A stretch of DNA of 64,000 nt from Bacteroides sp. (GCA_017992695.1 JAGOOC010000008.1:1-64000); one strand, 5' to 3'. Counted from the first letter of the stretch, positions 1 through 9,404 are shown. Made by a program: numbers and translations. The notes: generated by a model not told the origin, from the sequence alone.

Positions 1-17
1 ATTATAAAAATTAAGTG

Positions 18-25
18 CAAAGATA
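18..25 (-). promoter_or_regulatory. Candidate -7 box of a gene off the left edge
   Basis: The minus strand reads TATCTTTG here, matching the Bacteroidetes sigma-70 -7 consensus TAnnTTTG. It points left, so it would drive a gene whose coding region lies outside the window. No clear -33 TTTG was seen. Positions 26-144 hold nothing else that I recognise. Confidence 0.5.
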
Positions 26-144
26 GCAAAAAAAGAGAAGAGTCTATTGCTTTTATCGTTTTTTAGTACATCAACGAGCGAATTCGATGCAGATTAATAA
101 GCGATTTAGCAAAAGATAGAAAAGTAGTCTATACTATACTTAAC

Positions 145-414
145 TTAAATCATATTCTTCATTATCTTGTTTTTCAATGCGTATCGTTCGTCAACAACAC
201 TATTAGTAGGGAAAAATGTGAGAATAATTCTCCACGTTTCTTCTTGAAAAACGAACTTACGCGCATGAACTCCTTCAGCGATAATGCTTAATTTGGATTT
301 TATAAAAGAATCAATACCGACAGGCATTCTTTCACCTATTTGTGAGAATTCGGCCGTAATAAAAAAACCAGGGGTTGAAATCTCGCTTATCTCTTTCAGT
401 ATCTTCGCGGTCAT
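145..414 (-). CDS. Small hypothetical protein, third gene of the fetAB-like operon
   Basis: An 89-residue protein that I do not recognise. It has no signal peptide, membrane segment or cysteine motif. It is mixed alpha/beta in character, with a central stretch of charged and aromatic residues and a basic C-terminus. Its start codon overlaps the stop codon of the upstream permease gene in an ATGA arrangement, which implies translational coupling and is the best evidence that the gene is real. It could be an accessory or unrelated protein carried with the transporter; the sequence does not say which. Confidence 0.55.
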   Translation of the reverse strand: MTAKILKEISEISTPGFFITAEFSQIGERMPVGIDSFIKSKLSIIAEGVHARKFVFQEETWRIILTFFPTNSVVDERYALKNKIMKNMI

Positions 415-1211
415 TTTTTCTCCCTCTTTTCTACTGTTACTTGCAATAATCTTCCATACGCATCGAATGATTTCCGAGAGGCCAATGAAATGGTAATCAT
501 CAACGACAGCATGGATGCTGTAAATGTGATCACAATAATCATCATCTGATACTTGATGGCAACGTTCGGACTACTACCTCCCAGTATCTGGCCAATCATA
601 GTACCCGGCAGTGCTACCAATCCCATCACAGCAATGTTGGCAATCAGCGGACTAAAGGCTTTGATAATGGCTTCACGTATAAAAGGGGCTTGTGCTTCTT
701 GTCTTGTTGCCCCGTTGCCCAGCAGGTAACAATAAAGCTGTTGTTCTCGTTTCAATCCGCTGTAATAAGTATTTAAAGCGATCACGTTGCTCGAAAGCAT
801 GTTGCCCATCAGAATTCCAAAAACAGGAATAAAGTATTGCGCGCTAAATACATTGTCAAGCTGCAACACGATACCCATGAAATACATTCCTACCAGCACC
901 ACGCTGCATAGAAATCCTACCGAAATAGGTATCAATAGTATCTTTTGTTTTAGTTCTGTGCGCCCCAACGCCGTTTGTCCCGCCACGAACACCATAATAA
1001 TTACCCAAAGAAAATTAATCCACGGGTTGTCCCATTGAAATAAAAACTTCAGGTATGCACCAATAAGGAAAAGTTGGAGCACCATACGTGCAGTGCCAAT
1101 GAGGGTGGCCTGCACCAATCCGGTTTTAAATTTCCATAGATAGAATAGCGGAACTGCCAGCAGTAGTAGTCCGATCAGTAAGCTGAAATAAGAGATATCA
1201 ATCGTTCCCAT
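411..1211 (-). CDS. fetB: FetB/YbbM-type ABC transporter permease (UPF0014)
   Basis: A 266-residue polytopic inner-membrane protein with about seven hydrophobic segments and the conserved UPF0014 core (NMLSSNVIALN near residue 137, then GATRQEA). In E. coli the FetAB pair exports iron and helps resist oxidative stress; that role is transferred here by family only. The ATP-binding partner lies 29 bases upstream on the same strand and the small 89-residue gene overlaps its stop, so the three form one operon. Length agrees with the E. coli family member (about 260). Substrate remains inferred. Confidence 0.85.
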   Translation of the reverse strand: MGTIDISYFSLLIGLLLLAVPLFYLWKFKTGLVQATLIGTARMVLQLFLIGAYLKFLFQWDNPWINFLWVIIMVFVAGQTALGRTELKQKILLIPISVGFLCSVVLVGMYFMGIVLQLDNVFSAQYFIPVFGILMGNMLSSNVIALNTYYSGLKREQQLYCYLLGNGATRQEAQAPFIREAIIKAFSPLIANIAVMGLVALPGTMIGQILGGSSPNVAIKYQMMIIVITFTASMLSLMITISLASRKSFDAYGRLLQVTVEKREKK

Positions 1212-1240
1212 GTTTTTTGTTTGTAATTAGACAATGACTG

Positions 1241-1861
1241 CTACAATTCAATAAGATGATGACACCCGGCTGCAAATCTTTTATCATGCGATACGGCCAA
1301 TACAGTCGTACCTTTGACGGTTTGTCTATTTAAAAATTCCAACACCTTGTCTGTCGACTCGGCATCGAGTGCCGAGGTAGGTTCATCAACAATAATTAGT
1401 GGTTTATGAAGCATAACCGCTACGGCTATCATGATGCGTTGTCGTTGTCCGCCCGATATTTCTCCTACACGTTTTCGATATAATTCCTCCTCCAATCCCA
1501 ATGCCTCGAAACAAGCAAAGAGTTGCTCCTCCGCAAACGGAGTGCTTCGGTTTGCTTTAAGCTCAAAGGGAAGCTTGATCATTTCCTTAACCCACTCTAC
1601 CGGAAGTGCAAGTTCTTGTGGAATCCAAGCGATCTGCTTGCGAATGGCATCAATGGATGTTGGTCCCAGTTCAATATCGCCCACGCTAATCGTTCCTTTG
1701 TGTAATGGAACAAATCCCATAATCGCATTGAGTAGTGAAGTTTTTCCTCTTCCTGATTGCCCCGAGATGCAGGCTGTTTCTCCTTTTTTCAATTGCACAT
1801 TTAACTCCGCGAATAGTATTTCGTCTCCGAAGACAATGCAAGCATTCTTTATTTGTAGCAT
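1241..1861 (-). CDS. fetA: FetA/YbbL-type ABC transporter ATP-binding protein
   Basis: A 206-residue ABC ATPase with all expected motifs: Walker A GQSGRGKT at residues 34-41, signature SGGQRQR at about 136-142, Walker B LIIVDEP at about 155-161, and the switch histidine in VSHDKR near 196. It has no membrane segments and would power the UPF0014 permease encoded 29 bases downstream. Small size and the permease partner fit the FetA/YbbL group, an iron exporter in E. coli. The gene is divergent from the DUF2148 gene at 1947, with only about 85 bases between the two starts. Confidence 0.85.
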   Translation of the reverse strand: MLQIKNACIVFGDEILFAELNVQLKKGETACISGQSGRGKTSLLNAIMGFVPLHKGTISVGDIELGPTSIDAIRKQIAWIPQELALPVEWVKEMIKLPFELKANRSTPFAEEQLFACFEALGLEEELYRKRVGEISGGQRQRIMIAVAVMLHKPLIIVDEPTSALDAESTDKVLEFLNRQTVKGTTVLAVSHDKRFAAGCHHLIEL

Positions 1862-1913
1862 TTTGTTTCTAAATCTTTCTTTTCGACAAAGGTACTCTTT
1901 TCTTTAAAAATGC

Positions 1914-1921
1914 TATCTTTG
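1914..1921 (+). promoter_or_regulatory. -7 box for the DUF2148 gene
   Basis: TATCTTTG fits the Bacteroidetes -7 consensus. Transcription would start near 1928, leaving an upstream in-frame TTG at 1935 almost without leader. This favours the ATG at 1947 as the start of the next gene. Confidence 0.6.
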
Positions 1922-1946
1922 CCTGCAAAATTAATTGAAAAAGAAA

Positions 1947-2480
1947 ATGATACTGAACGAACGAGAGGTACGCCACCAACAGGTTGTAAGCGTGGCCAAA
2001 CAAATGATGACTGCTGCCCGTACTGCCCCTAAAGGGAAAGGTGTCGATATTATTGAGATAGCCATGGTCGAAGGCGAAGATATAAAAACGCTGTCGGATA
2101 AGATAATAGCGATGTCCGAAGAGAACGGGATGAAATTTTTCTTGCGCGATGCCGATAACATTCTCAGTGCCGAATGTGTTATATTAATAGGTACGCGCGA
2201 GCAAGCACAAGGACTAAATTGTGGTTATTGTGGCTTTCCTACTTGTGTAGAACGTGCTGAAGGCATTCCTTGTGCGCTCAATACAATTGATGTAGGCATT
2301 GCCATAGGGTCAGCTTGTGCTACCGCTGCCGACTGCAGAGTAGATAATCGTGTGATGTTTTCGGCCGGTATAGCTGCTCAGCAACTCGGTTGGTTGGGCG
2401 ATTGCAAAACGGTATTTGCTATTCCGCTAAGTGGTTCGTCTAAAAACCCTTTTTTCGACCGAAAACCAAAGCAGGTATAA
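1947..2480 (+). CDS. DUF2148 ferredoxin-domain protein
   Basis: A 177-residue soluble protein. The middle carries a cysteine cluster, NCGYCGFPTC followed by IPC (C-x2-C-x4-C-x8-C), typical of the DUF2148 ferredoxin-like domain and expected to hold a 4Fe-4S cluster. A second cysteine-bearing segment (GSACATAADC) follows. The biochemical role of the family is not established. The open frame continues 12 bases upstream to a TTG, but the ATG at 1947 is preferred because of the nearby promoter. It precedes the agmatine genes by 53 bases and may be cotranscribed with them. Confidence 0.8.
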   Translation: MILNEREVRHQQVVSVAKQMMTAARTAPKGKGVDIIEIAMVEGEDIKTLSDKIIAMSEENGMKFFLRDADNILSAECVILIGTREQAQGLNCGYCGFPTCVERAEGIPCALNTIDVGIAIGSACATAADCRVDNRVMFSAGIAAQQLGWLGDCKTVFAIPLSGSSKNPFFDRKPKQV

Positions 2481-2533
2481 ATGCATTATTTGACATAAAA
2501 ATAAAATGTTGTACGTAAATCAGTATTAAACTT

Positions 2534-3652
2534 ATGGGAATTATCGTTGGATTGCCTCTTAATGGTGGTTCGGAAAAAGATTTGCAGCTGAATTTTAGCT
2601 TAGTAGCGCACGAACAGGTAGAAATGCGAGCTCCTTTTTTGCCTGCCGAGTGGTTCCTGCAAAGTGGTGTTCAGCTCACTTGGCCGCACTCCGGAACCGA
2701 TTGGGCGGATAAGTTGGCTGAAACAGAAGCCTGCTTCATTCAGATTGCCCGTGAAATAGCGAAACGCGAGTTGCTGTTGATTGTGACACCGCAGCCTGAT
2801 GAAGTTAAAGAGCAATTGCTAGCCAACCAGGTCAATCTGTCGAATGTCCGTTTCTTGAATTGTGAAACGAATGACACTTGGGCACGTGACCATGGTGCTA
2901 TCACCCTAATGGATGCAACCGGACCTTCATTAGTCGACTTTGCATTCAATGGTTGGGGAAATAAATTTGCTTCCGATCTCGACAATCGCATCACGCTCCA
3001 TGCCGTACAAGCGGGATTGTTGAAGGGAACCTATATTGATCGTCTCGACTTTGTACTCGAAGGTGGATCCATCGAAAGCGATGGTATGGGAACACTGCTT
3101 ACCACGTCCGAGTGTTTGCTGGCTCCTCATCGCAACCAGCCTATGAACCGGATAGATATTGAGGAGTATCTCCGGAGCGCTTTTCATATGCAAAGAGTGT
3201 TGTGGCTTGACCATGGCTACTTGGCAGGAGACGACACCGATAGCCATGTAGATACTCTGGCGCGTTTCTGTTCTCCCTCCGCCATTGCCTATGTGCAGTG
3301 TACCGACAAAAGCGATGAACACTATGAGGCCTTACTTGCGATGGAAGAGCAACTGAAAACATTCCGCACACTTGCCGGTGAACCCTATCGACTATTTCCC
3401 TTGCCTATGGTGGATAAAATAGAAGAAAAAGGTGAGCGTTTGCCAGCTACTTATGCCAATTTCTTGATACTGAACGATGCGGTACTCTACCCCACCTATC
3501 GCCAACCCGAAAACGATGCAAAGGCGAAAGAGATACTGCAACAAGCTTTTCCCACATACGATATTGTTGGCATTGATTGTTGTGTGCTGATTAAGCAACA
3601 CGGATCACTGCATTGTGTAACCATGCAATACCCTGTAGGTGTGATTGTATAA
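2534..3652 (+). CDS. aguA: Agmatine deiminase
   Basis: A 372-residue cytosolic enzyme of the PAD_porph/agmatine deiminase family. It converts agmatine to N-carbamoylputrescine and ammonia. Visible landmarks are NDTWARDHG (near 115-125), FNGWGNKF, VLEGGSIESDG, the DHGYLAGDDTDSHVDT block with the catalytic histidine and aspartates, and the C-terminal nucleophile Cys361 in GSLHCVTMQ. The gene for the next enzyme in the pathway begins 18 bases downstream, so the pair completes conversion of agmatine to putrescine. The family also includes peptidylarginine deiminases, but the partner gene makes agmatine the likely substrate. Confidence 0.93.
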   Translation: MGIIVGLPLNGGSEKDLQLNFSLVAHEQVEMRAPFLPAEWFLQSGVQLTWPHSGTDWADKLAETEACFIQIAREIAKRELLLIVTPQPDEVKEQLLANQVNLSNVRFLNCETNDTWARDHGAITLMDATGPSLVDFAFNGWGNKFASDLDNRITLHAVQAGLLKGTYIDRLDFVLEGGSIESDGMGTLLTTSECLLAPHRNQPMNRIDIEEYLRSAFHMQRVLWLDHGYLAGDDTDSHVDTLARFCSPSAIAYVQCTDKSDEHYEALLAMEEQLKTFRTLAGEPYRLFPLPMVDKIEEKGERLPATYANFLILNDAVLYPTYRQPENDAKAKEILQQAFPTYDIVGIDCCVLIKQHGSLHCVTMQYPVGVIV

Positions 3653-3670
3653 TTAAAAGAAGAAAAAGTA

Positions 3671-4558
3671 ATGATGAGAAAGATACAAGTAGGAATTGTC
3701 CAGCAGTCCAATTCGGCAGACGCTCGGACCAACATGAACAATTTAGCCAAGAGCATTGTACATTGTGCCTCACAAGGTGCACAACTAATTGTGCTGCAAG
3801 AGTTACATAACTCCCTTTATTTTTGCCAAACAGAGAATACCGATTTGTTTGATCTTGCCGAACCTATCCCCGGCCCTTCTACCCAGTTTTATGCAGAATT
3901 AGCAGCTAACCACAAGGTGGTTTTGGTAACCTCTTTGTTTGAGAAACGTGCACCGGGGCTTTATCACAATACGTCCGTTGTTTTTGATACAGACGGAAGC
4001 ATAGCCGGCAAATACCGTAAAATGCACATTCCAGATGACCCCGCTTATTATGAAAAGTTCTATTTTACGCCCGGCGATATTGGTTTTGAACCGATACAAA
4101 CTTCGTTGGGTAAGCTTGGTGTACTTATCTGCTGGGATCAGTGGTACCCCGAAGCCGCACGCCTAATGACCTTGAAAGGTGCCGAACTGCTGATATATCC
4201 CACTGCCATTGGTTGGGAGAGCTCCGATACGGATGACGAGAAAGCTCGCCAGCTCAACGCTTGGATCATCTCACAACGTGCACACGCAGTGGCCAATGGG
4301 CTACCGGTTATCTCGGTCAACCGCGTAGGGCACGAACCCGATCCATCCGGACAGACCAACGGCATTCAGTTTTGGGGAAACAGCTTTGTTGCCGGACCGC
4401 AAGGTGAAATGCTGATGCAAGCCGGAAGCAGTGAGGCAGAAACTTCGATTGTAGAAGTAGATATGGAGCGTTCGGAGAATGTGCGTCGCTGGTGGCCATT
4501 CTTGCGCGATAGAAGGATTGATGCTTACGAAGGAGTGACCAAGCGTTACTTGGATTAG
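3671..4558 (+). CDS. aguB: N-carbamoylputrescine amidase
   Basis: A 295-residue nitrilase-superfamily amidase. It hydrolyses N-carbamoylputrescine to putrescine, CO2 and ammonia. The Glu-Lys-Cys triad is visible as Glu44 (VLQELHNS), Lys117 (KYRKMHIPDD) and Cys154 (LICWDQWYPEA). It follows agmatine deiminase after an 18-base gap. The first two codons are both ATG, so the start may be 3671 or 3674. The gene converges on gtrA with only seven bases between stop codons and no hairpin, so the two transcripts probably overlap at their 3' ends. Confidence 0.93.
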   Translation: MMRKIQVGIVQQSNSADARTNMNNLAKSIVHCASQGAQLIVLQELHNSLYFCQTENTDLFDLAEPIPGPSTQFYAELAANHKVVLVTSLFEKRAPGLYHNTSVVFDTDGSIAGKYRKMHIPDDPAYYEKFYFTPGDIGFEPIQTSLGKLGVLICWDQWYPEAARLMTLKGAELLIYPTAIGWESSDTDDEKARQLNAWIISQRAHAVANGLPVISVNRVGHEPDPSGQTNGIQFWGNSFVAGPQGEMLMQAGSSEAETSIVEVDMERSENVRRWWPFLRDRRIDAYEGVTKRYLD

Positions 4559-4565
4559 TGATTTA

Positions 4566-4949
4566 TTATCTAAAGGTTACGTTCTTGTTGATGATGAAGT
4601 TCATTGCTCCATAAATGAATAGCCCCAAGAATTGAGCTAAATATTCGTTTATATCTCCAACTTCGACCAGTGTGATCAAGAATAAAAACTGAGCCCCATA
4701 TGCTAAAGCAAAAGCAAGCCAAAAGAACAGTATCTGTTTCCAGATGTTGTTCTTTTGGCTTTTAGTTGGAAATATCCAATATTTACTCCAGACAAAGTTG
4801 TTCGATTGAGCGATAACGTATGCCGTTATGTTGGTAGGGATATAGTCGTATGAGAATACATCCATCATTAACCAGATAACAACCACTGTAATGAGCACAT
4901 TCAGTGTACCTATAACAGTGAAACGAAAGATGCGTACCCTCTCCTTCAC
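4566..4949 (-). CDS. GtrA family membrane protein
   Basis: A 127-residue protein with four predicted transmembrane helices and the GtrA-family pattern (RFTVIGTLNVLI at the N-terminus, NFVWSKYWIF in the middle, GAMNFIINKNVTF at the C-terminus). Family members are linked to moving lipid-linked sugars across the inner membrane or to teichoic/O-antigen decoration. No glycosyltransferase is adjacent. The start lies three bases after the aspS stop, so it is very probably translated from the aspS message. The substrate cannot be inferred. Confidence 0.85.
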   Translation of the reverse strand: MKERVRIFRFTVIGTLNVLITVVVIWLMMDVFSYDYIPTNITAYVIAQSNNFVWSKYWIFPTKSQKNNIWKQILFFWLAFALAYGAQFLFLITLVEVGDINEYLAQFLGLFIYGAMNFIINKNVTFR

Positions 4950-4952
4950 CTA

Positions 4953-6710
4953 TTACTCTTTGATATCAATAATCAGATTCAACTCTTCCAGTTGTGACGG
5001 ATCAAGTGCTGCAGGAGCATCACTCATCACATCTCTACCCGAATTGTTTTTAGGGAATGCGATGCAGTCGCGGATAGAATCTAATCCGGCAAAAAGCGAT
5101 ACCCAACGATCCAATCCATAAGCCAAACCACCGTGAGGAGGTGCGCCATGTTTGAATGCATCCATCAAGAAACCAAACTGCTCTTGTGCGCGTTCGGGGG
5201 TAAAGCCCAGTAGCTGGAACATCTTATTTTGTAACTGGCTGTCGTGTATACGGATTGAACCTCCGCCTACTTCAACACCATTAATAATCATATCGTAAGC
5301 ATTGGCGCGTACAGCACCTGTATCGCTATCCAGCAAATGTATATCCTCGGGTTTGGGCGAGGTAAATGGGTGGTGCATGGCCATGAAGCGTTGCTTCTCT
5401 TCGTCCCACTCGAACAGCGGGAAGTCTACAACCCACAAGCAAGAGAATGTGTTTTTATCACGCAATCCCAGTTGAGAACCCATTTCTAAGCGAAGCTCGT
5501 TCAGCTGTTTACGGGTTTTCATCGCATCAGGACCCGATAGAATCAAGATCAAGTCGCCCGGTTTAGCTCCAAACGCCTCTTTCATCTGTTGCAACACCTC
5601 TTGTGTGTAGAACTTATCGACGCTTGATTTCACCGTTCCGTCTGCTTCGATGCGAGCATACACCATTCCTTTGGCACCAATCTGAGATTTTTTCACAAAT
5701 TCAGTCAACGCATCCAGCTGTTTTCGGGTATAGCTTGCAGCACCTTCGGCACAGATACCACCAATGTATGCAGCATCATCAAACACAGGGAACCCATGTC
5801 CTTTGAGAATATCCATCAATTCGACAAACTGCATGCCAAAACGCGTATCGGGTTTGTCGCTACCGTAAAGTCTCATGGCCTCACTCCAAGGCATGCGCTG
5901 GAACGGCTCAGTTATTTCAATGCCGCGAATGCTCTTGAACAGGTGTTTGGCCATTCCTTCGAATGTGCTGATGACATCTTCCTGCTCAACGAAGCTCATT
6001 TCGCAGTCAATTTGTGTAAACTCGGGCTGACGGTCGGCACGCAAATCTTCATCACGGAAACATTTGGCAATTTGGAAATAACGATCAAAACCAGAAACCA
6101 TCAACAACTGTTTGAAGAGCTGTGGCGATTGTGGCAATGCGTAGAACTGTCCTGGGTTCATGCGTGAAGGTACTACAAAGTCGCGTGCACCTTCGGGAGT
6201 AGAACCAACCAAGATGGGCGTTTCTATTTCCAGAAATCCCAGTTCATCTAAGTATTTACGTACTTCGATAGTCATCTTATGGCGCAACTCAAGATTGGAA
6301 CGTACAGCATTGCGTCGCAAGTCCAAATAGCGGTATTTCATCCGGATATCATCTCCCCCATCAGTATTGTCTTCAATGGTAAAAGGAGGAGTGACAGCTG
6401 CATTCAGAATATTCAGCTCCGATACGATGATTTCAATATCGCCTGTAGAAATATGGGCATTTTTGCTGAAACGCTCGTTTACTTCTCCTGTTATTTGAAT
6501 GACGAACTCTCGTCCCAACTTATTGGCACGTTCGCATAGCTCAATGTTTGCCTCTTCATTAAACACCAACTGAGTAATGCCATAGCGGTCGCGAAGGTCG
6601 ATAAAGGTCATTCCACCCATTTTACGACTGCGTTGTACCCATCCCGTTAGCGTAACTTGCTTATTGACATCGGAGATTCTCAACTCTCCGCACGTGTGCG
6701 TTCTAAACAT
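4953..6710 (-). CDS. aspS: Aspartyl-tRNA synthetase
   Basis: A 585-residue class II synthetase that charges tRNA-Asp. The N-terminal OB-fold anticodon-binding domain (about 1-105) starts [10 protein letters not shown]. Motif 2 appears as [16 protein letters not shown], motif 3 as GLAYGLDRW, and the bacterial GAD insert lies between. The open frame extends to 6755, but that codon lies inside a promoter -7 match at 6753-6760, so the ATG at 6710 is chosen; it also gives the usual N-terminus. The gtrA gene follows three bases downstream. Confidence 0.96.
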   Translation of the reverse strand: MFRTHTCGELRISDVNKQVTLTGWVQRSRKMGGMTFIDLRDRYGITQLVFNEEANIELCERANKLGREFVIQITGEVNERFSKNAHISTGDIEIIVSELNILNAAVTPPFTIEDNTDGGDDIRMKYRYLDLRRNAVRSNLELRHKMTIEVRKYLDELGFLEIETPILVGSTPEGARDFVVPSRMNPGQFYALPQSPQLFKQLLMVSGFDRYFQIAKCFRDEDLRADRQPEFTQIDCEMSFVEQEDVISTFEGMAKHLFKSIRGIEITEPFQRMPWSEAMRLYGSDKPDTRFGMQFVELMDILKGHGFPVFDDAAYIGGICAEGAASYTRKQLDALTEFVKKSQIGAKGMVYARIEADGTVKSSVDKFYTQEVLQQMKEAFGAKPGDLILILSGPDAMKTRKQLNELRLEMGSQLGLRDKNTFSCLWVVDFPLFEWDEEKQRFMAMHHPFTSPKPEDIHLLDSDTGAVRANAYDMIINGVEVGGGSIRIHDSQLQNKMFQLLGFTPERAQEQFGFLMDAFKHGAPPHGGLAYGLDRWVSLFAGLDSIRDCIAFPKNNSGRDVMSDAPAALDPSQLEELNLIIDIKE

Positions 6711-6752
6711 ATGTTTTGTCTTTTTATGATATTCTTTTATTTTAGTAGCCTG

Positions 6753-6760
6753 CAAAAATA
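6753..6760 (-). promoter_or_regulatory. -7 box for aspS
   Basis: The minus strand reads TATTTTTG, matching TAnnTTTG. It sits about 43 bases before the aspS ATG at 6710 and argues against the longer reading frame. Confidence 0.55.
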
Positions 6761-6783
6761 CACAATATTTCGTAATTGGTAAA

Positions 6784-7812
6784 TTAATTGCCTTTCTTTG
6801 TCAGTTTATCTAAGATCTTTTTGTTCTTGTAAGTAATGTCTTGTACGATGGCTTCGTTTATTAGTCGAATGCCGTTGACGTACTCTTGTGCTTTTTGTAA
6901 TACGTTGCTATTATCTTTCACGGGTTCTTGCGGCACCACTACACGTAATCCTTTATTTACAATTTCAATATTAACGATCTTGCCCTCTTGCAAAGGATCA
7001 CCATCAAAATGAACCACTCCGGGTTTGGTGCGGTGAATGGTCAATTTCTTACAGCGAAAGGTCTTGATTCGACTGTTTTGATCGATTGTTTTATTAAACA
7101 ATTGATAAGCCAAAGAGGGCACGTCAAGTACAGTAAATGGTTCCAAAATGGTTACGTCTAGTAATCCGTCCGTGAGCGTGGCTTGAGGGGTAATGTAGGC
7201 ATTGTTTCCATATTGAGAGGCGTTACCGCAAGCAATAAGAAAAGCTTTGTATTTTGATGTTCCATCTTCCGTTTCCAATTCATAGGTTTCGGGTTCATAG
7301 TTCAAACTCTCAAGCAGTGTTTTTTCTAAATAGGTAAGCAAGCCTCGCTTACCGGCGTTAGCAAATTTTAAACTCACAAAAGCATCGAAGCCTACCCCAC
7401 ACGTACAGAAGAAGGTGGTGCCATTAATTTTTCCGTAATCAATGACATCAATAACACCTCTATTTAAAATATCAAGTGCTCTTTTGGGATCTAAGGGGAT
7501 GTGAAGATGACGTGCTAGTCCATTACCTGAGCCGTAGGGAATGATGCCCAATGCAGTATTGGTATGTACAAGAGAACGAGCTATTTCGTTAATGGTACCG
7601 TCTCCACCAACGGCTACTACGATATCTATTTTATCTAATGCCGCTTGTTCAGCTATTTCTATGGCATGACCGGCTCTTTCTGTATACACTACGCTCCAGG
7701 AATATTTTTCTTTGTCCATTCTCTCATCTAACAACTTTATGACCAGAGATTTGTTTTGCGTTCCTGAAATTGGATTGATAATGAATATTATTTTTTTCTT
7801 GTATTCGTTCAT
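6784..7812 (-). CDS. Diacylglycerol/sphingosine kinase-like lipid kinase
   Basis: A 342-residue protein with the DAGK catalytic domain. GGDGT is at residues 69-73, with IINPISG near 11-17 and [15 protein letters not shown] near 89-103. The C-terminal beta-sandwich domain is followed by a 40-residue charged tail. Family members phosphorylate diacylglycerol, ceramide or sphingoid bases, or polyprenols, at the membrane. The gene is divergent from serine palmitoyltransferase (8058), so a sphingoid-base or ceramide substrate is possible but is inference. YegS/DgkB-like specificity is the alternative. Confidence 0.85.
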   Translation of the reverse strand: MNEYKKKIIFIINPISGTQNKSLVIKLLDERMDKEKYSWSVVYTERAGHAIEIAEQAALDKIDIVVAVGGDGTINEIARSLVHTNTALGIIPYGSGNGLARHLHIPLDPKRALDILNRGVIDVIDYGKINGTTFFCTCGVGFDAFVSLKFANAGKRGLLTYLEKTLLESLNYEPETYELETEDGTSKYKAFLIACGNASQYGNNAYITPQATLTDGLLDVTILEPFTVLDVPSLAYQLFNKTIDQNSRIKTFRCKKLTIHRTKPGVVHFDGDPLQEGKIVNIEIVNKGLRVVVPQEPVKDNSNVLQKAQEYVNGIRLINEAIVQDITYKNKKILDKLTKKGN

Positions 7813-7840
7813 GCTCTTTTTTACAATAATTTGTAGATTA

Positions 7841-7848
7841 CAAATGTA
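7841..7848 (-). promoter_or_regulatory. Candidate -7 box for the lipid kinase gene
   Basis: TACATTTG on the minus strand matches TAnnTTTG and lies 28 bases before the start codon. No convincing -33 element was seen. Confidence 0.45.
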
Positions 7849-7952
7849 CTACAAATATCTATATTTTCTTTCTTTTTAATGGCTCTAATAGTTCTAAAAG
7901 TAAGATGAATATAATTTTTCATTTAAAAAGAACAGTGAAACACATATTTTGT

Positions 7953-7960
7953 TATCTTTG
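7953..7960 (+). promoter_or_regulatory. -7 box for serine palmitoyltransferase
   Basis: TATCTTTG fits the Bacteroidetes -7 consensus and would give a leader of roughly 90 bases before the ATG at 8058. No structured regulatory RNA was recognised in that leader. Confidence 0.55.
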
Positions 7961-8057
7961 CCCCCTGTTTTAAACACTTGTTAAGGATTAGTAGGATAAT
8001 GGTTATTAAAATTTGAAAACCATACTCAAACGATAGAGATTATATTAAAGAACAATC

Positions 8058-9245
8058 ATGGGATTATTACAAGAGAAGTTAGCTAAATACGACCTTCCAC
8101 AGCAGATTAAGGCGCAAGGCGTATATCCGTATTTTCGTTGCATCGAAAGCGAGCAAGACACAGAAGTGATTATGAGTGGGAAAAAGGTATTGATGTTCGG
8201 TTCGAACTCCTATCTGGGTCTCACAAACCATCCTAAGGTGATTGAAGCAGCTGTCGAGGCTACTCGAAAATATGGTACAGGATGTGCCGGTTCACGGTTT
8301 CTGAACGGCACACTAGATCTTCACCTCGCATTAGAGAAGGAGTTGGCCGAGTTTGTCGGCAAAGAAGATGCTATCATTTATTCTACCGGATTTCAGGTAA
8401 ATTTGGGTGTTGTTTCGTGCGTTACTGGTCGTGAAGATTACATTATTTGTGATGAACTGGATCATGCCTCAATTGTTGAAGGCCGTCGTTTGTCCTTTTC
8501 TACGGTGATGAAATTCAAACACAACGACATGGAGTCTTTGGAGAAAGAGTTGCAAAAATGTCGTCCAGAAGCCGTGAAGCTAATTATAGTAGATGGTGTC
8601 TTTAGTATGGAAGGCGATATAGCCAACCTACCCGATATTGTTCGTCTATCTAAGGAATACAACGCCAACATCATGGTCGATGAAGCGCACGGATTGGGTG
8701 TACTTGGAAGACAAGGTCGTGGTACTTGCGATCATTTTGGATTAACTAAAGATGTAGACTTGATTATGGGTACATTTAGTAAATCGCTCGCTTCGATTGG
8801 CGGATTTATTGCTGCCGACGAATCGGTGACTAATTACCTGCGTCACAACTCTCGCGCTTATATGTTCAGTGCAAGCAACACGCCAGGTGCGACAGCTGCT
8901 GCACGCGCTGCACTCGAAATCATGAAGAGTGAACCCGAGCGTATCGATCAGTTGTGGAGCATCACGAACTACGCTTTGAAACGCTTCCGCGAATTAGGCT
9001 TCGAGATTGGTCACACCTCTACTCCCATCATTCCGCTTTATGTGCGCGATATGGATAAAACGTTTATTGTAACCAAAATGCTTTTCGACGAGGGTGTGTT
9101 TATTAACCCTGTGGTTCCGCCTGCATGCTCGCCCAACGACACATTGATTCGTTTTTCGCTGATGGCAACTCATACCATTGAACAAGTTGATATTGCTATC
9201 GACAAATTGGTGAAATGCTTCAAAGCATTGGATTTATTGAACTAA
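8058..9245 (+). CDS. spt: Serine palmitoyltransferase (alpha-oxoamine synthase family)
   Basis: A 395-residue PLP enzyme of the alpha-oxoamine synthase family. It is expected to condense L-serine with an acyl-CoA to 3-ketosphinganine, the first step of sphingolipid synthesis. The Schiff-base lysine is Lys242 (GTFSKSLASIGGF), the PLP-stacking histidine is His136 (DELDHASIV), and Asp208/His211 lie in MVDEAHGLG. KBL and BioF are paralogues, but the N-terminal segment (QGVYPYFRCIES) and the absence of biotin or threonine-degradation neighbours favour the Bacteroides serine palmitoyltransferase type. A lipid kinase is divergently encoded next door. Confidence 0.88.
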   Translation: MGLLQEKLAKYDLPQQIKAQGVYPYFRCIESEQDTEVIMSGKKVLMFGSNSYLGLTNHPKVIEAAVEATRKYGTGCAGSRFLNGTLDLHLALEKELAEFVGKEDAIIYSTGFQVNLGVVSCVTGREDYIICDELDHASIVEGRRLSFSTVMKFKHNDMESLEKELQKCRPEAVKLIIVDGVFSMEGDIANLPDIVRLSKEYNANIMVDEAHGLGVLGRQGRGTCDHFGLTKDVDLIMGTFSKSLASIGGFIAADESVTNYLRHNSRAYMFSASNTPGATAAARAALEIMKSEPERIDQLWSITNYALKRFRELGFEIGHTSTPIIPLYVRDMDKTFIVTKMLFDEGVFINPVVPPACSPNDTLIRFSLMATHTIEQVDIAIDKLVKCFKALDLLN

Positions 9246-9305
9246 ATTTAAGTTCATTTTAGTTCAAACACAATTCTGGTTGTTGCTAAAAGCGCAACAA
9301 ACTTA

Positions 9306-9352
9306 AAAATAGATAGGGGGAAAACAGAATGAGTTTTCCCCCTATCTATTTT
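9306..9352. terminator. Bidirectional terminator between spt and the SusD gene
   Basis: A perfect 20-base stem (9306-9325 with 9333-9352) around a 7-base loop. The stem is GC-rich in the middle and ends in A/T runs on both sides. It sits between two convergent genes and can serve both. Confidence 0.85.
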
Positions 9353-9404
9353 CCCCCTATTTTATAATTGTAGATAACTGTCTGATAGACAAACGGTTTG
9401 AGCG

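Noticed and set aside
1431..1907. 158-codon plus-strand frame opposite the FetA-like gene
   Set aside because: The minus-strand frame has all ABC ATPase motifs; the plus frame is its antisense shadow with an excess of serine and proline.
8058..9245. Calling the PLP enzyme KBL (2-amino-3-ketobutyrate CoA ligase) or BioF
   Set aside because: No threonine dehydrogenase or biotin gene is adjacent, and the N-terminal sequence matches the Bacteroides serine palmitoyltransferase type as I recall it.
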